From an uncultured Clostridium sp. (lineage in GTDB: Bacteria; Bacillota; Clostridia; TANB77; CAG-508): a stretch of 20,108 nucleotides of DNA. Position 1 is the stretch's first letter; the number at the start of each line of letters is the position of its first letter. The notes under the pieces are model-generated. The model was not told the DNA's origin, ran no database searches, and was given only the letters and a program-made list of their open reading frames with translations. The position numbers were made by a program, and so were the translations under genes. The stretch covers positions 1 through 20,108 of the forward strand of contig USHX01000024.1 in assembly GCA_900554565.1 (NCBI GenBank). Reading direction: 5' to 3'. Below are positions 1 to 8,525 of the stretch, piece by piece.

Positions 1-1053
1 TTCTGTTTTGTCTCTATCATAAAATAATTCTTGAATTAGGCTTGCTGTTTGTTTTTTGTCATATATAAATACCCATGTTGCTGCTGTGTTTTTGTTTGTG
101 TTTGTTCCTGGTAGTGTTGCTGTTAATAAGTTTTCTGTGTTGAATTCTACTGCATATGGTACATAGTCTTTTGCTACTCCAAAATCAATATTTGTTATTA
201 CATATTTTTCTGCAACATCAAGGATTTCTCCTATCTTAAATATGTTTTCTGGTTTTGCTGTTTGTTTTATTACTTGCATTATGAATTCTCTTTGTGTTCT
301 CATTCTTCCTGTATCATTGTCTCCATATTCTTCTGGATATGATGTTTCATTGTTGTTGTGTCTAAATCTTACTAGTTGTTCTGCTTTGTCTCCATCTAAT
401 AATTGTTCACCTGCTTTTAGGTCTATGTGCAAGTCTTGTGTTGGGTCATCATATTTCATGTCTATTGGTACATTGAATGTTACTCCACCTATTACATCTA
501 CTAGTTTTATTAGTGCCTCTGTTTGTACTACTACATAATATTGTATGTCTAGGCCTGTTATTTCATTTACTGCTGCTAGTGTTTCATCTGGTCTATGTTT
601 TCTACTATATAGTGAATTTATTTTTTCATATGCTGTTGCTTTGGCTGCATTTTTTCCAGTGTATGTGTCTCTTGGAATTGATAATAGTGTTGCTTTTTGT
701 GTGTTTGGATTATATGATGCTACCATTATTGTGTCTGTTAGGTCTACACCTGCTTGGTCTGTGCTTATTCCTAAAATTAAGCATTTGAATTCGCCTAAAT
801 TTTTCTTTGTGTTTTCATCATGTCCTGCTACTGTTGCTAACATTCCTGTTAACCCACCACCATTTTTGTGAACTTTATATGCAAATACACTTCCTACTAT
901 TAATAGTATTAGTAATATTATTAATAGCACTTTTTTCCATTTTTTCGTTTTCTTTTTTTCTTTATTTTGCTTTTTATTTGGTTCTTTATTTTTACTTTTA
1001 TTTTGGCTTTTCTTTTTATTATTTATTCTTTCGTTGGATTTATCTTTTTTCAA
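1..1053 (-). CDS. LCP (LytR-CpsA-Psr) family cell-wall ligase, 3' end outside window
   Basis: LCP enzymes sit in the membrane and transfer lipid-linked glycopolymers (teichoic acid or capsule type) onto peptidoglycan. The 351 codons present show a Lys/Asn-rich cytoplasmic tail (residues 1-41), one membrane segment (about 42-59) and an extracellular LCP domain. That domain has DLTDTIM (about 104-110), the SIPRDTY motif (about 125-131) and the RFRHN...DTGRMRTQREF block, whose arginines and Asp bind the polyprenyl-phosphate substrate in known members. The start is a TTG at 1051-1053, chosen because GGAGTGAG lies just upstream and no ATG fits. The gene is cut by the left window edge, so any C-terminal extra domain is unseen. 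It has its own promoter behind the terminator of the cvpA-like operon. Family is certain; the polymer attached cannot be told. Confidence 0.93.
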   Translation of the reverse strand, partial: MKKDKSNERINNKKKSQNKSKNKEPNKKQNKEKKKTKKWKKVLLIILLILLIVGSVFAYKVHKNGGGLTGMLATVAGHDENTKKNLGEFKCLILGISTDQAGVDLTDTIMVASYNPNTQKATLLSIPRDTYTGKNAAKATAYEKINSLYSRKHRPDETLAAVNEITGLDIQYYVVVQTEALIKLVDVIGGVTFNVPIDMKYDDPTQDLHIDLKAGEQLLDGDKAEQLVRFRHNNNETSYPEEYGDNDTGRMRTQREFIMQVIKQTAKPENIFKIGEILDVAEKYVITNIDFGVAKDYVPYAVEFNTENLLTATLPGTNTNKNTAATWVFIYDKKQTASLIQELFYDRDKTE

Positions 1054-1082
1054 AATTCTCACTCCTAAAATTTTATGTTTAT

Positions 1083-1111
1083 AGTATAGCAAAATTATAT
1101 ATAAAAAGCAA
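1083..1111 (-). promoter_or_regulatory. Sigma-A-type promoter of the LCP gene
   Basis: Read on the minus strand: -35 TTGCTT (1106-1111), a 17-bp spacer, then -10 TATACT (1083-1088), about 30 bp before the TTG start. The -35 box touches the stem of the preceding terminator, so termination of the upstream operon and LCP initiation are packed together. Confidence 0.7.
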
Positions 1112-1112
1112 T

Positions 1113-1147
1113 AAATAGAGACAAATTTAAAAAAATTGTCTCTATTT
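1113..1147 (-). terminator. Intrinsic terminator after the CvpA-family gene
   Basis: Perfect 12-bp inverted repeat (AAATAGAGACAA at 1113-1124 and its complement at 1136-1147). On the minus strand it is followed by a modest T-rich stretch. It overlaps the stop codon of the CvpA-family gene. Confidence 0.7.
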
Positions 1148-1753
1148 AAAAAATACATTATATATATTATATTCTGACATTGTTTTGGCTAGAATAGATT
1201 CTTCCATTATTCTTTTTACGTTGCTTGCTGGCTTTAGTGTAATTACTAGATTTGCAATTAGCAATATTGCATATACTAAGAAAAATCCTCTTAGTATTCC
1301 ATACAATGCTCCACCTAAATTATTTGCTTGCTTTATTATTGGTAGTTTTGCTACTGAATCTGCTAGTGCGTTTATGAACATTAGCGCTATTCTTGCAATC
1401 ACATATAAGGCTATCATTGTTATTCCATATATGATGTTTATTGCTAGCTCTCTTGATGCTTGTGGTAACATTCCTTCTTTTGCACTTTCGACTAATATGT
1501 TTGTTTCTTCTTTTCCTTCATTATTTTCTGTGAATTTTTCTATGTTGGTTTGTATTGTTTGTTGTAAGTTTTCATCAAAATTTGTTGTGTTTATTATTAG
1601 GTTTCCTATTGGTCTATATAATACAAATGTTATAAGCAGTGCTGCTATAAATGCTACTAGATGTATTCCTAATGATATTAGCCCTTTTTTGTATCCTAAA
1701 TATGTTGATATTAGTACAAATAAAACTATTGCTATGTCTAACATTATTCCCAT
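1142..1753 (-). CDS. CvpA family membrane protein
   Basis: A 203-residue, highly hydrophobic protein. It begins with a membrane segment (residues about 3-20) followed by YKKGLISLGIHL, the start typical of CvpA (colicin V production) proteins. There are further segments at about 27-48, 105-128 and 155-180, and a hydrophilic loop at about 55-95. CvpA proteins are small inner-membrane proteins linked to envelope stress and colicin V export in Gram-negatives; their biochemical role is unknown. The ATG is preceded by AAAGGAGGAGACAAAA. The gene follows the DUF5711 gene by 16 bp in the same operon. Sequence similarity in this family is low, so the call rests on the N-terminal motif and the four-segment topology. 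Confidence 0.75.
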   Translation of the reverse strand: MGIMLDIAIVLFVLISTYLGYKKGLISLGIHLVAFIAALLITFVLYRPIGNLIINTTNFDENLQQTIQTNIEKFTENNEGKEETNILVESAKEGMLPQASRELAINIIYGITMIALYVIARIALMFINALADSVAKLPIIKQANNLGGALYGILRGFFLVYAILLIANLVITLKPASNVKRIMEESILAKTMSEYNIYNVFFK

Positions 1754-1769
1754 TTTTGTCTCCTCCTTT

Positions 1770-2960
1770 TTATAGGTTTACTATTTCTATTTTGTCTCTA
1801 TAGATTATTCCGGCCAAATTGTCTGATACTACTATGTTTGTTATTTCTTGATTTGCTACATATCTTTTTACAAGCCAGCCATCTGTGTTTATAAATTCTA
1901 TTTCTGTTCCTAAGTTTAGTGCCATTATGTTTCCATATGTATATAGTTCTTTTGCTATTGAGTCTGCTGTGTATTGTTTTATTGATTTGCTGTCTGTGTT
2001 GATTATATTTACTTGTGAATCTGCAGTAAATAGTCCTGATGATTTTTCTTCTATTTGACATGCATTTCCGTTTAGTAATATTGATTGGAATATTACTTTT
2101 TTGTCTTTTGATTCTATTAGTGTTTCATCTTTTTCGTTTACTATTTCGTGTATTGAATCTGTATACATGCAAACCAATTTATTTTTGTCTTGATATTTTA
2201 TACTTGTTATTAGTTTGTTTTCTTCTGATTTGTATGTGTTTTCTAATGAGTTTGTTGGGTCTGAACTTGCTTTGTCTATTGATATTACTTTTATGTTTGA
2301 TTGTATTATTGTTCCTGATGTGTCTATTTCTGCTATTGCTAAGTATTTGTTGTCATTTGAAATACTCACATCTACTGCTCTTGTTGATGATAAATATGTG
2401 TTAAACAGTTCTTTTCCTTGTGGGTTGTACATTTTTATTACTGTTTTGTAACTTGTGTCTACTATTACAACTGCTACATATCCATTTTTGTTTACTAATA
2501 TTTGTGAGATGTTTCCTTCTATTTCCGCTTCCCATGTTATTTCTTTGTCTGTTATTAGGTATAGTTTTTGACCTTTATTTTCTGCTATTGCTAGGAATCT
2601 ATTTGCTGCATTGAATATTGGATTTGATATTTGAATTTCCAACTCTTTTTCTTTGCTTCCAGTGTTTCCATATATAGTGAATTTTGTTTTGTCTAATATT
2701 CCTATGTATTTGTTGAATGCATATATATTTGAGTTTTGATTTTCTGATATTTCTATTGTTGCGGCTTTGTCTTGTTGAATTTCTTTTCTGAATATGTTTT
2801 TGTCTATCCATGTTCTGGCTTGTTTGTTTGTGTTATATAAGCCAATTGCTATGATTGCTGCAACTACTATTATTGTTATTATTGTGGCTATTATTAGTTT
2901 CTTTTTGTTTACTTTTTGTGGTTCAACATTTGTTATTGTTTCTCCCCATACATCTTTCAT
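1770..2960 (-). CDS. DUF5711 family protein, membrane-anchored beta-propeller-like
   Basis: 396 residues: a short cytoplasmic head, one membrane segment (about 20-42), then a long extracytoplasmic part made of repeated short beta-strand units, such as YLAIAEIDTSGTI, GNIMALNLGTEIEFINTDG and LAGIIYRDKIEIVNL. This is the pattern of PQQ/WD40-like propellers assigned to DUF5711 in Clostridia. No catalytic residues can be pointed to, and the function is unknown. The ATG has AAAGGAG upstream and a TATAAT-type promoter just beyond. It is first in an operon with the CvpA-family gene, next to an LCP ligase, so an envelope role is a reasonable inference. Confidence 0.7.
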   Translation of the reverse strand: MKDVWGETITNVEPQKVNKKKLIIATIITIIVVAAIIAIGLYNTNKQARTWIDKNIFRKEIQQDKAATIEISENQNSNIYAFNKYIGILDKTKFTIYGNTGSKEKELEIQISNPIFNAANRFLAIAENKGQKLYLITDKEITWEAEIEGNISQILVNKNGYVAVVIVDTSYKTVIKMYNPQGKELFNTYLSSTRAVDVSISNDNKYLAIAEIDTSGTIIQSNIKVISIDKASSDPTNSLENTYKSEENKLITSIKYQDKNKLVCMYTDSIHEIVNEKDETLIESKDKKVIFQSILLNGNACQIEEKSSGLFTADSQVNIINTDSKSIKQYTADSIAKELYTYGNIMALNLGTEIEFINTDGWLVKRYVANQEITNIVVSDNLAGIIYRDKIEIVNL

Positions 2961-2988
2961 AGGTTTCTCCTTTGTTGGTTTTTTTAGT

Positions 2989-2997
2989 ATTATATCA
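2989..2997 (-). promoter_or_regulatory. Extended -10 promoter of the DUF5711-cvpA operon
   Basis: Minus strand TGATATAAT: a perfect -10 (2989-2994) with a TGn extension, about 30 bp before the ATG. No good -35 is visible, as is usual for extended -10 promoters. Confidence 0.6.
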
Positions 2998-3051
2998 CTA
3001 CTGTTTTATTTTTTCTATATTTTAGCTTAATTTTGATATTCTATTTTTAAT

Positions 3052-3172
3052 AATGTTTTAAATATAAGTTTTCCATTCACATTCGAAATTTCATTTAAAA
3101 CTTATATTTCAAACTTTTCAATTATTTCTAAAATATTAAATATTTTATTTAAAAAGCATATTTTAAACTTTT
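3052..3172. repeat. Three-copy AT-rich repeat between the YkvI-like and DUF5711 genes
   Basis: Two direct copies of a 26-bp unit lie at 3093-3118 and 3147-3172, identical at 22 of 26 positions. A third, inverted copy covers about 3052-3077 and pairs perfectly with the first over 13 bp (3060-3072 with 3097-3109). On the minus strand this follows the YkvI-like stop codon, so part of it may act as a weak terminator or 3'-end hairpin. Confidence 0.55.
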
Positions 3173-3181
3173 TATCTTCAT

Positions 3182-4207
3182 TTATTTAAATAACAATAAA
3201 ATTTGAATTATTCCTAAATATCCAAAGATTGGATACAACGAAGAAATCAAATTTGAAAACCCAATTTTTGAAATTATCACAGAAGTTATACACATTATAA
3301 GCGCAATCTGTGTATAAATTTTCTCATTTTTACTCGTATTTTGCAAAAAGCTATTTCCAAGTGATATTGTTGTTGTAAATATTGATGTTAATATTACAAA
3401 TCCATATAATATTCCAAACATTTTTGATATATGTGATGCAACATACACCACTGGCATTTCCAATTTTGTTATATCCACATCAACTTTTACTAATAGCATA
3501 AATATCAACACTGATAAAATTATTGTTATTGCTGTAGTTATTATTGAGATTCCTAATATTTGTTTTTTACTTGTTATATATTCTTTTAAAGTTATTAAAA
3601 CTGGTATCAATAATATGCTATTGTAACTGCAATAAATAATTCCGCTTATTGCAAAATTTGAGTTATTGTTTTTAGTAATATATTGTTCTAAATGTAATAT
3701 ATCTATTTGCTTTAAGTTTATTATTCCTATTATTACAACTATCAAAATCAGCATTGGTACTAGGATTTCGCTGGCCTTTACCACTCCTTTTGTACTTGAT
3801 TTAAATATTATAAAGCTTATTAGTGCAAGTACTGAACTTCCAATTAAGCTGTCTATTCCTAATTCTTGTGAGAAATATGCTCCAAATCCTGCTATCATTA
3901 TAAAAAATGTTATTAGTATGAATATGTTTATTACTATATTTATTACATTTTCTAGGTTTGAAAATTTGTCTTTTGTTTTGCTTTTTAGAAATGTTTCTAA
4001 TAAGTCTTTGTATGTTTCTATGTTGTGTTTTTTTACTTTTACCAATACTTTGTAAATTACTATTCCCATTAAGATGCTTGATATCAAAATTCCTATTACT
4101 CCTTCTATTCCATATGAATAGAAAAATAAGTACATTTCTTGACCTGATGCAAATCCTGCACCAATCAAAGTTCCTATTATAACAAATACAACTTTTAAAA
4201 TCTTCAT
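3182..4207 (-). CDS. YkvI-like integral membrane transporter
   Basis: About 341 residues, almost entirely membrane segments (roughly ten). It starts MKILKVVFVIIGTLIGAGFA and continues SGQEMYLFF. The early IGAGFASGQE motif resembles the unwound first helix of APC/LeuT-fold transporters and is typical of B. subtilis YkvI-family proteins, whose substrate is unknown. I chose the ATG at 4207, not the in-frame GTG at 4222, because AAAGGG sits 8 nt before the ATG, between the two candidates. It is a single-gene unit, flanked upstream by the ABC operon's terminator and downstream by a repeat-rich spacer. No clear promoter was found. Family moderately sure; substrate unknown. Confidence 0.72.
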   Translation of the reverse strand: MKILKVVFVIIGTLIGAGFASGQEMYLFFYSYGIEGVIGILISSILMGIVIYKVLVKVKKHNIETYKDLLETFLKSKTKDKFSNLENVINIVINIFILITFFIMIAGFGAYFSQELGIDSLIGSSVLALISFIIFKSSTKGVVKASEILVPMLILIVVIIGIINLKQIDILHLEQYITKNNNSNFAISGIIYCSYNSILLIPVLITLKEYITSKKQILGISIITTAITIILSVLIFMLLVKVDVDITKLEMPVVYVASHISKMFGILYGFVILTSIFTTTISLGNSFLQNTSKNEKIYTQIALIMCITSVIISKIGFSNLISSLYPIFGYLGIIQILLLFK

Positions 4208-4288
4208 ATTTTTCCCTTTCACAATTTTTATATTTTACTTTTCTATTTTAAATTTTGTGTTACGAATTATTTTTATATTTTATTATAT

Positions 4289-4328
4289 AAAAAGCAAGCC
4301 CCCTACTATTTTATGGGACTTGCTTTTT
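4289..4328 (-). terminator. Intrinsic terminator of the Gld-type ABC operon
   Basis: AAAAAGCAAG (4289-4298) pairs with CTTGCTTTTT (4319-4328), extended inward by C/G pairs. On the minus strand the stem ends in TTTTT, 8 bp after the stop of the GldG-like gene. The symmetric A/T flanks could make it work both ways. Confidence 0.85.
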
Positions 4329-4336
4329 AATTATTC

Positions 4337-5905
4337 TTATTTTTTTCTTCTTCTTACTTGCCATACAATAATTCCTATTATGATTATTACTAATGGTACT
4401 GTAAAGATTACTGCTTTTACTATTGTGTCTTGTTCATCTGTTGCTGTATATGTTACTGTTCCAGTGCTTTTTCTTGCTGTTATGTCTTCTTCTCTATCAA
4501 CTAAATATGCTATTGAATTTAATACTAGGTCTTTATTGTAGCCTAATTGAATAGCTCCATATTGTGAGTTTTGGTTTAGTTGGTAATCTGATATGAAGTA
4601 GTTTTCTCCATATATTACTAATTTAGATTTTACTGCACTTTCATTTGTTTCTTCATTTGCTTCTTTTATTGTTTTTTCTAATTCTGCTCCAACTATAAAT
4701 GTTCCTTTTTCTTCTCCATCTTGTGCTGCTGATGATTGGTTATCAAAGTTTGTTCTGAAATATGATCCTTTACTTGCTTTTAAAAGTTCTGTTTTTGTTA
4801 CATTTTTATCTTCTAAGCTGTCTTCATCAATATTTACTTTTGTTGCATTTACTAATATTACTCCTGTTGTGTTATATATGTCTTTTGTTACTTTTGAACT
4901 TTCTGTTTCTGGAATTATTAGGTCTGGAGAACTTGTTACCATATGGCTTGAGTCTGTTTCTCTTATTATTCCTACTTGGAATGGGTTTACTCCATACATT
5001 GCTAATATTTTGTTTACATTTTCAAAGTTTTGTTCTGTTGTTACAGCTGCATTTAACCATAAAATGTTTCTTCCAGAGTTGATATAGTCTGTTATTGCCG
5101 TTGTTGCTACATCATCAAAGTCTTTAGATGGTGTTGTTATTACTAATGTGTCACAATCATCTGGTACTTTTCCTACTGATAATATGTCTAATGTGTCAAT
5201 TTCATTTATTTCGTTTTGTAAATATGCTTTTAAATAGTTCATGTTTTTGTCTAATGAAAAGTCTGTGTATCCTTCAAGGAAGTATACTTTTGGTATTTTA
5301 TTGCTTGTTACAGATAGAATTGCACTTGTTAGTTTTTGTTCTGCTACACTTATTGTTTCATATGTTGTTGTGTCATATGTTACTAAGTCACTTGATGTTA
5401 GTACTTTTGACTTTTCTCCACATTCTACTATTATTCCTGTGCTTCCACTTTCGATTCCATATTTTTGCGCTAAGTCTGGTCTGTTGTTTATATCTACTGC
5501 TTCTGCTACTATTTTTTCGTTTGCTTTTTTGTATTGTTTTGCTAAGTCTAGGTTTGTGTCATCATCTGTTGAACCTATGAAATATATGTTGACATCTTTG
5601 TCTATGTTTTTTACTTTTTCTTTGCTTTCATCTGTTAATGTGTATAGTTTCTCTTGGCTTAAGTCTATTGGTGATAATTCTAGTTTTTGCATTCCATAGT
5701 TTATTCCTATGAAAATTGCTACTATTATTGCTACTAGAAGAAGTGTTTTACTTCCATTTACTAACCATTTTTTCTTTATTATTTCTATAAATTTGTTTTG
5801 CTTTTTATCTTTCTTTTCTTTTTTAGATTTTTTCTCTTTTTTATTTGGCTTTTCTTTTTGTGCTTTTTGCACTTTTTTGTTTTTTTCTTCTTTATTCTCT
5901 TTCAA
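4337..5905 (-). CDS. GldG-family ABC transporter auxiliary protein
   Basis: 522 residues. A very basic, Lys/Glu-rich cytoplasmic head (1-45) precedes a membrane segment (about 53-70), then LSQEKLYTLTDESKEKVKNI, the characteristic start of the GldG / ABC-auxiliary extracytoplasmic domain. A final membrane helix lies at about 495-515, followed by an RRRKK tail. GldG proteins are soluble-domain partners of GldF permeases, best known from gliding Bacteroidetes; in Firmicutes the cargo is unknown. The start codon is TTG, fixed by AGGAGGG 8 bases upstream. It lies 12 bp after the permease gene and is last in the operon. The 45-residue Lys-rich head is unusual for the family. Confidence 0.83.
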   Translation of the reverse strand: MKENKEEKNKKVQKAQKEKPNKKEKKSKKEKKDKKQNKFIEIIKKKWLVNGSKTLLLVAIIVAIFIGINYGMQKLELSPIDLSQEKLYTLTDESKEKVKNIDKDVNIYFIGSTDDDTNLDLAKQYKKANEKIVAEAVDINNRPDLAQKYGIESGSTGIIVECGEKSKVLTSSDLVTYDTTTYETISVAEQKLTSAILSVTSNKIPKVYFLEGYTDFSLDKNMNYLKAYLQNEINEIDTLDILSVGKVPDDCDTLVITTPSKDFDDVATTAITDYINSGRNILWLNAAVTTEQNFENVNKILAMYGVNPFQVGIIRETDSSHMVTSSPDLIIPETESSKVTKDIYNTTGVILVNATKVNIDEDSLEDKNVTKTELLKASKGSYFRTNFDNQSSAAQDGEEKGTFIVGAELEKTIKEANEETNESAVKSKLVIYGENYFISDYQLNQNSQYGAIQLGYNKDLVLNSIAYLVDREEDITARKSTGTVTYTATDEQDTIVKAVIFTVPLVIIIIGIIVWQVRRRKK

Positions 5906-5917
5906 AATTCTTCCCTC

Positions 5918-6598
5918 CTATCTTACACTTTTTCTTCTTTGCATAACTATTACAGTAAGCAATAGGCACATTATTGTAAATGTTACATATGTTACTGTGT
6001 CTGCAATGTCAATTTGCCCTGATGGGAATTTTGAAAACATGTTTATTAAAGAATAGTTTGTAAATACTGTATTAAATTGTGGTAAAAACCATGTTAGTAT
6101 GAAAAATCCTACTGTTATTACTCCTGCAATTATTTGGTTTTCTGTTATACTTGATGCTAAAATTCCAAATGAGATGTAACTCATTGCAAGTAATAAAAAT
6201 CCTAATAGTGTTACTAATGCTGTTGATATATGTGGTTTTCCAAAGTAACTTAAAATTCCAAAGTATAAGAATGTGCATAGTTCTGTTATTACAACTATGA
6301 TTGTCGCTGCTATGAATTTTCCTAATACTACTTTTGTTATACTAAGTGGTGATGTTAATAATAATTGTTCTGTTCCTGTTTTTCTTTCTTCTGCAATTGT
6401 TCTCATTGTTAATATTGGCACTATAAATGTTAATATTGTTGCTCCTGAATAAAATATGTATTCAAAGTTTGTGCTTTGGTATTTGAATACATCAACATAG
6501 AAAAATATGCTGAACATTATTAAAAATAATCCTATAAATACATATCCTACTGGTGAACAGAAATATGTTTTTAATTCTTTTTTTATTACTGCTAACAT
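5918..6598 (-). CDS. ABC-2 type permease, GldF-like
   Basis: 226 residues with six predicted membrane segments. It opens MLAVIKKELKTYFCSPVGYV, the usual start of GldF/NosY-type permeases, with the cytoplasmic loop RTIAEERKTGTEQLLLTSPL (about 67-86) that contacts the ATPase. It forms the membrane channel of an exporter with the ATPase encoded just upstream and the GldG-like protein downstream. Its ATG overlaps the ATPase stop codon by one base (TAATG), implying translational coupling and equal dosage. Family call is firm; the exported substrate is not known. Confidence 0.88.
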   Translation of the reverse strand: MLAVIKKELKTYFCSPVGYVFIGLFLIMFSIFFYVDVFKYQSTNFEYIFYSGATILTFIVPILTMRTIAEERKTGTEQLLLTSPLSITKVVLGKFIAATIIVVITELCTFLYFGILSYFGKPHISTALVTLLGFLLLAMSYISFGILASSITENQIIAGVITVGFFILTWFLPQFNTVFTNYSLINMFSKFPSGQIDIADTVTYVTFTIMCLLLTVIVMQRRKSVR

Positions 6599-7539
6599 TA
6601 TTTGTTACCTCCCTCTATAAGTTTCATAAATGCATCTTCTAATGTGCTATCTGCTTTTTTCATTTCAAATATTGTTATGTCTTCTTTTGCAAGTTCTGTA
6701 AATAGCCTCTTTCTTAGGTCAATGTCTTCATCTGATTCAATTACATATTGTTTTGTTCCATCTTCATTTTTTTTAGTTAGTTCAAGTTTTTTAATTTCTT
6801 TTATTTGTTTTTTTATTTGGTTCATTTTATTTTCAGGGTCTTCTACTGTAACATATATGCAGTTTTTTCCAGCTACTTTTTCTTCTAATTTTTCTGGTGT
6901 GTCTACTGCTACTATTTTTCCCTTGTTTATTATTATTACTTTATTACATATTTGACTTATTTCTGATAATATGTGTGAACTGATTATTACTGTATGTGTT
7001 TTTCCTAATTCTTTTATTAGGTTTCTTATTTCTGTTATTTGTTTTGGATCAAGTCCTACTGTTGGCTCATCTAGGATTAATATTTTTGGTTCTCCTACTA
7101 GCGCTCCAGCCATACTTACTCTTTGTTTATATCCTCTAGATAAATTTTTGGTTAGTTTGTTCTCAACTTCTTTTAGCCCTGTTTGCTCAATTATTTTTTC
7201 TACTTTTTCTTTTCTTGTTTTTCTGTTTACATTTTTAATTTCTGCCATATATATTATAAATTCTTTTACTGTTAAATCTGTATAAAGTGGCACTCCTTCT
7301 GGCATATATCCGATTTCTTTTTTTGCTTTTTTAGGTTTTTTTAGCATGTTGTATCCATCTATTATGATTTCTCCTTCCGTTTGCTCTATGAAACCTGTTA
7401 GCATGTTCATTGTGGTACTTTTTCCAGCACCGTTTGGTCCTAGTAGCCCTACTATTTCACCTTCGTTTATTGTGAAGCTGATGTTGTCTACGGCTACTGC
7501 TTTTCCATACTTTTTTGTAACGTTTTTTACTTCTATCAC
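6598..7539 (-). CDS. ABC transporter ATP-binding protein, GldA-like
   Basis: 313 residues. Walker A GPNGAGKST (34-42), ABC signature LSRGYKQRV (133-141), Walker B LILDE (154-158), D-loop GLDP (162-165) and H-loop His189 are all present, so it should hydrolyse ATP. The Q-loop reads GYMPEGVPLY, with Glu in place of the usual Gln, as is common in GldA/NosF/CcmA-type ATPases. The C-terminal ~90 residues form the extra regulatory domain of this subfamily. The start is GTG, with AAGGAGGAA upstream. It is first in the three-gene ABC operon. Confidence 0.93.
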   Translation of the reverse strand: MIEVKNVTKKYGKAVAVDNISFTINEGEIVGLLGPNGAGKSTTMNMLTGFIEQTEGEIIIDGYNMLKKPKKAKKEIGYMPEGVPLYTDLTVKEFIIYMAEIKNVNRKTRKEKVEKIIEQTGLKEVENKLTKNLSRGYKQRVSMAGALVGEPKILILDEPTVGLDPKQITEIRNLIKELGKTHTVIISSHILSEISQICNKVIIINKGKIVAVDTPEKLEEKVAGKNCIYVTVEDPENKMNQIKKQIKEIKKLELTKKNEDGTKQYVIESDEDIDLRKRLFTELAKEDITIFEMKKADSTLEDAFMKLIEGGNK

Positions 7540-7587
7540 AAAAAATTCCTCCTTTTTTATTTTTCTCTTGAATCTTAACTGTTTATC

Positions 7588-7616
7588 ATATTATCATTTT
7601 ATTTTTTTAATGTAAA
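7588..7616 (-). promoter_or_regulatory. Promoter of the Gld-type ABC operon
   Basis: Minus strand: -35 TTTACA (7611-7616), 17-bp spacer, -10 TAATAT (7588-7593), about 48 bp before the GTG start. It points away from the divergent UPF0016 gene. No clear promoter for that gene was found in the remaining ~100 bp. Confidence 0.72.
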
Positions 7617-7719
7617 GCATTTCACACAAAATTCACATTTCTTACGGATATAGGCTTTTTAAAAAAATGTAATAACTAAAAAACATTTGAATATTATCTA
7701 ATATCTGGGAGTGTTATTT

Positions 7720-8334
7720 ATGAATTTTATATATACATTTTTTATATGTTTTATCTTGGTATTTCTTTCTGAATTAGGTGATAAAACTCAATTAATTGTA
7801 TTGTCTTTTTCCACTAAAAATAGAGCTAGAAGTATTTTATTCGGTGTAGCTATTGGTACTTTTTTTAGTCATGGGTTGGCTATTTTATTTGGTAGTAAAC
7901 TTGGCTCATTTCAAAATGAAACTGTTTCCTTCTATTTAGAGCTTTTTACTTATGCTTCTTTTATTTTATTTGGAATTTTAGGATTTTTGCCCAAAAAAGA
8001 GGACAGTAGTGAATCTTCTGATTCAAAACTTTCTATTTTACAAAAACTTTCTAATATTAAACTTGGCTGTACTTTAGTTGTTGCTTTAAATATTATTGTT
8101 GGCGAAATTGGTGATAAGACTTTCTTGGCCTCTTTAGGCCTTGGCTTGCAATATCCTAAATATAAAGTTTCTTTGATTTTAGGTTCTATTTTTGGCATGG
8201 TTTGTAGTAATTCTATTGCTTTGTTTTTTGGTAGGTTTTTGGGTAATAAGTTTAATCCTTCTTTTGTTGAACTTATTTCTAATTTACTTTTTATTGTTTT
8301 TGGAATTGTTGGACTTTTTTGCTTGTTTTTTTGA
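7720..8334 (+). CDS. UPF0016 / Gdt1-TMEM165 family cation exporter (MneA-like)
   Basis: 204 residues and about six membrane helices in two homologous halves. Each half carries the family signature: ELGDKT at 18-23 and EIGDKT at 129-134. These acidic motifs form the ion path in Gdt1/TMEM165 proteins; bacterial members (MneA/MntX) export Mn2+, and Ca2+ is possible. The start is the ATG at 7720, because GGGAG (7708-7712) lies 7 bases upstream and overlaps the in-frame GTG at 7711. Bacterial members are often under a yybP-ykoY Mn riboswitch, but I see no such element in the short leader. The gene diverges from the ABC operon and is followed by tRNA-Arg. Confidence 0.9.
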   Translation: MNFIYTFFICFILVFLSELGDKTQLIVLSFSTKNRARSILFGVAIGTFFSHGLAILFGSKLGSFQNETVSFYLELFTYASFILFGILGFLPKKEDSSESSDSKLSILQKLSNIKLGCTLVVALNIIVGEIGDKTFLASLGLGLQYPKYKVSLILGSIFGMVCSNSIALFFGRFLGNKFNPSFVELISNLLFIVFGIVGLFCLFF

Positions 8335-8352
8335 TTTTTTTGTCTGTTTTTA

Positions 8353-8381
8353 TTGACAGTTATTATTTTTTGTGTTATTAT
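8353..8381 (+). promoter_or_regulatory. Promoter of tRNA-Arg
   Basis: Perfect -35 TTGACA (8353-8358), 17-bp spacer and -10 TATTAT (8376-8381), 19 bp before the mature tRNA start. A 13-bp palindrome, TTGTTGTCAACAA (8384-8396), lies between the -10 and the tRNA, around the expected transcription start. Confidence 0.75.
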
Positions 8382-8400
8382 AATTGTTGTCAACAACTTT

Positions 8401-8477
<77 letters not shown>

Positions 8478-8478
8478 T

Positions 8479-8509
8479 AAAAAACAAGAGTTTAAAGCTC
8501 TTGTTTTTT
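8479..8509 (+). terminator. Intrinsic terminator of tRNA-Arg
   Basis: AAAAACAAGAG and CTCTTGTTTTTTT arms around a 7-nt loop (8491-8497), right after the CCA end, with a run of T. Confidence 0.9.
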
Positions 8510-8525
8510 TGTTGTATATATATGA

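Noticed and set aside
242..1118. Several plus-strand open frames of about 100 codons
   Set aside because: They are antisense shadows of the LCP gene: Leu/Cys/Phe-rich, no ribosome sites, while the minus strand encodes a clear LCP domain.
7621..7719. yybP-ykoY manganese riboswitch before the UPF0016 gene
   Set aside because: The leader is under 100 nt and lacks the conserved stem and loop sequences of that RNA.
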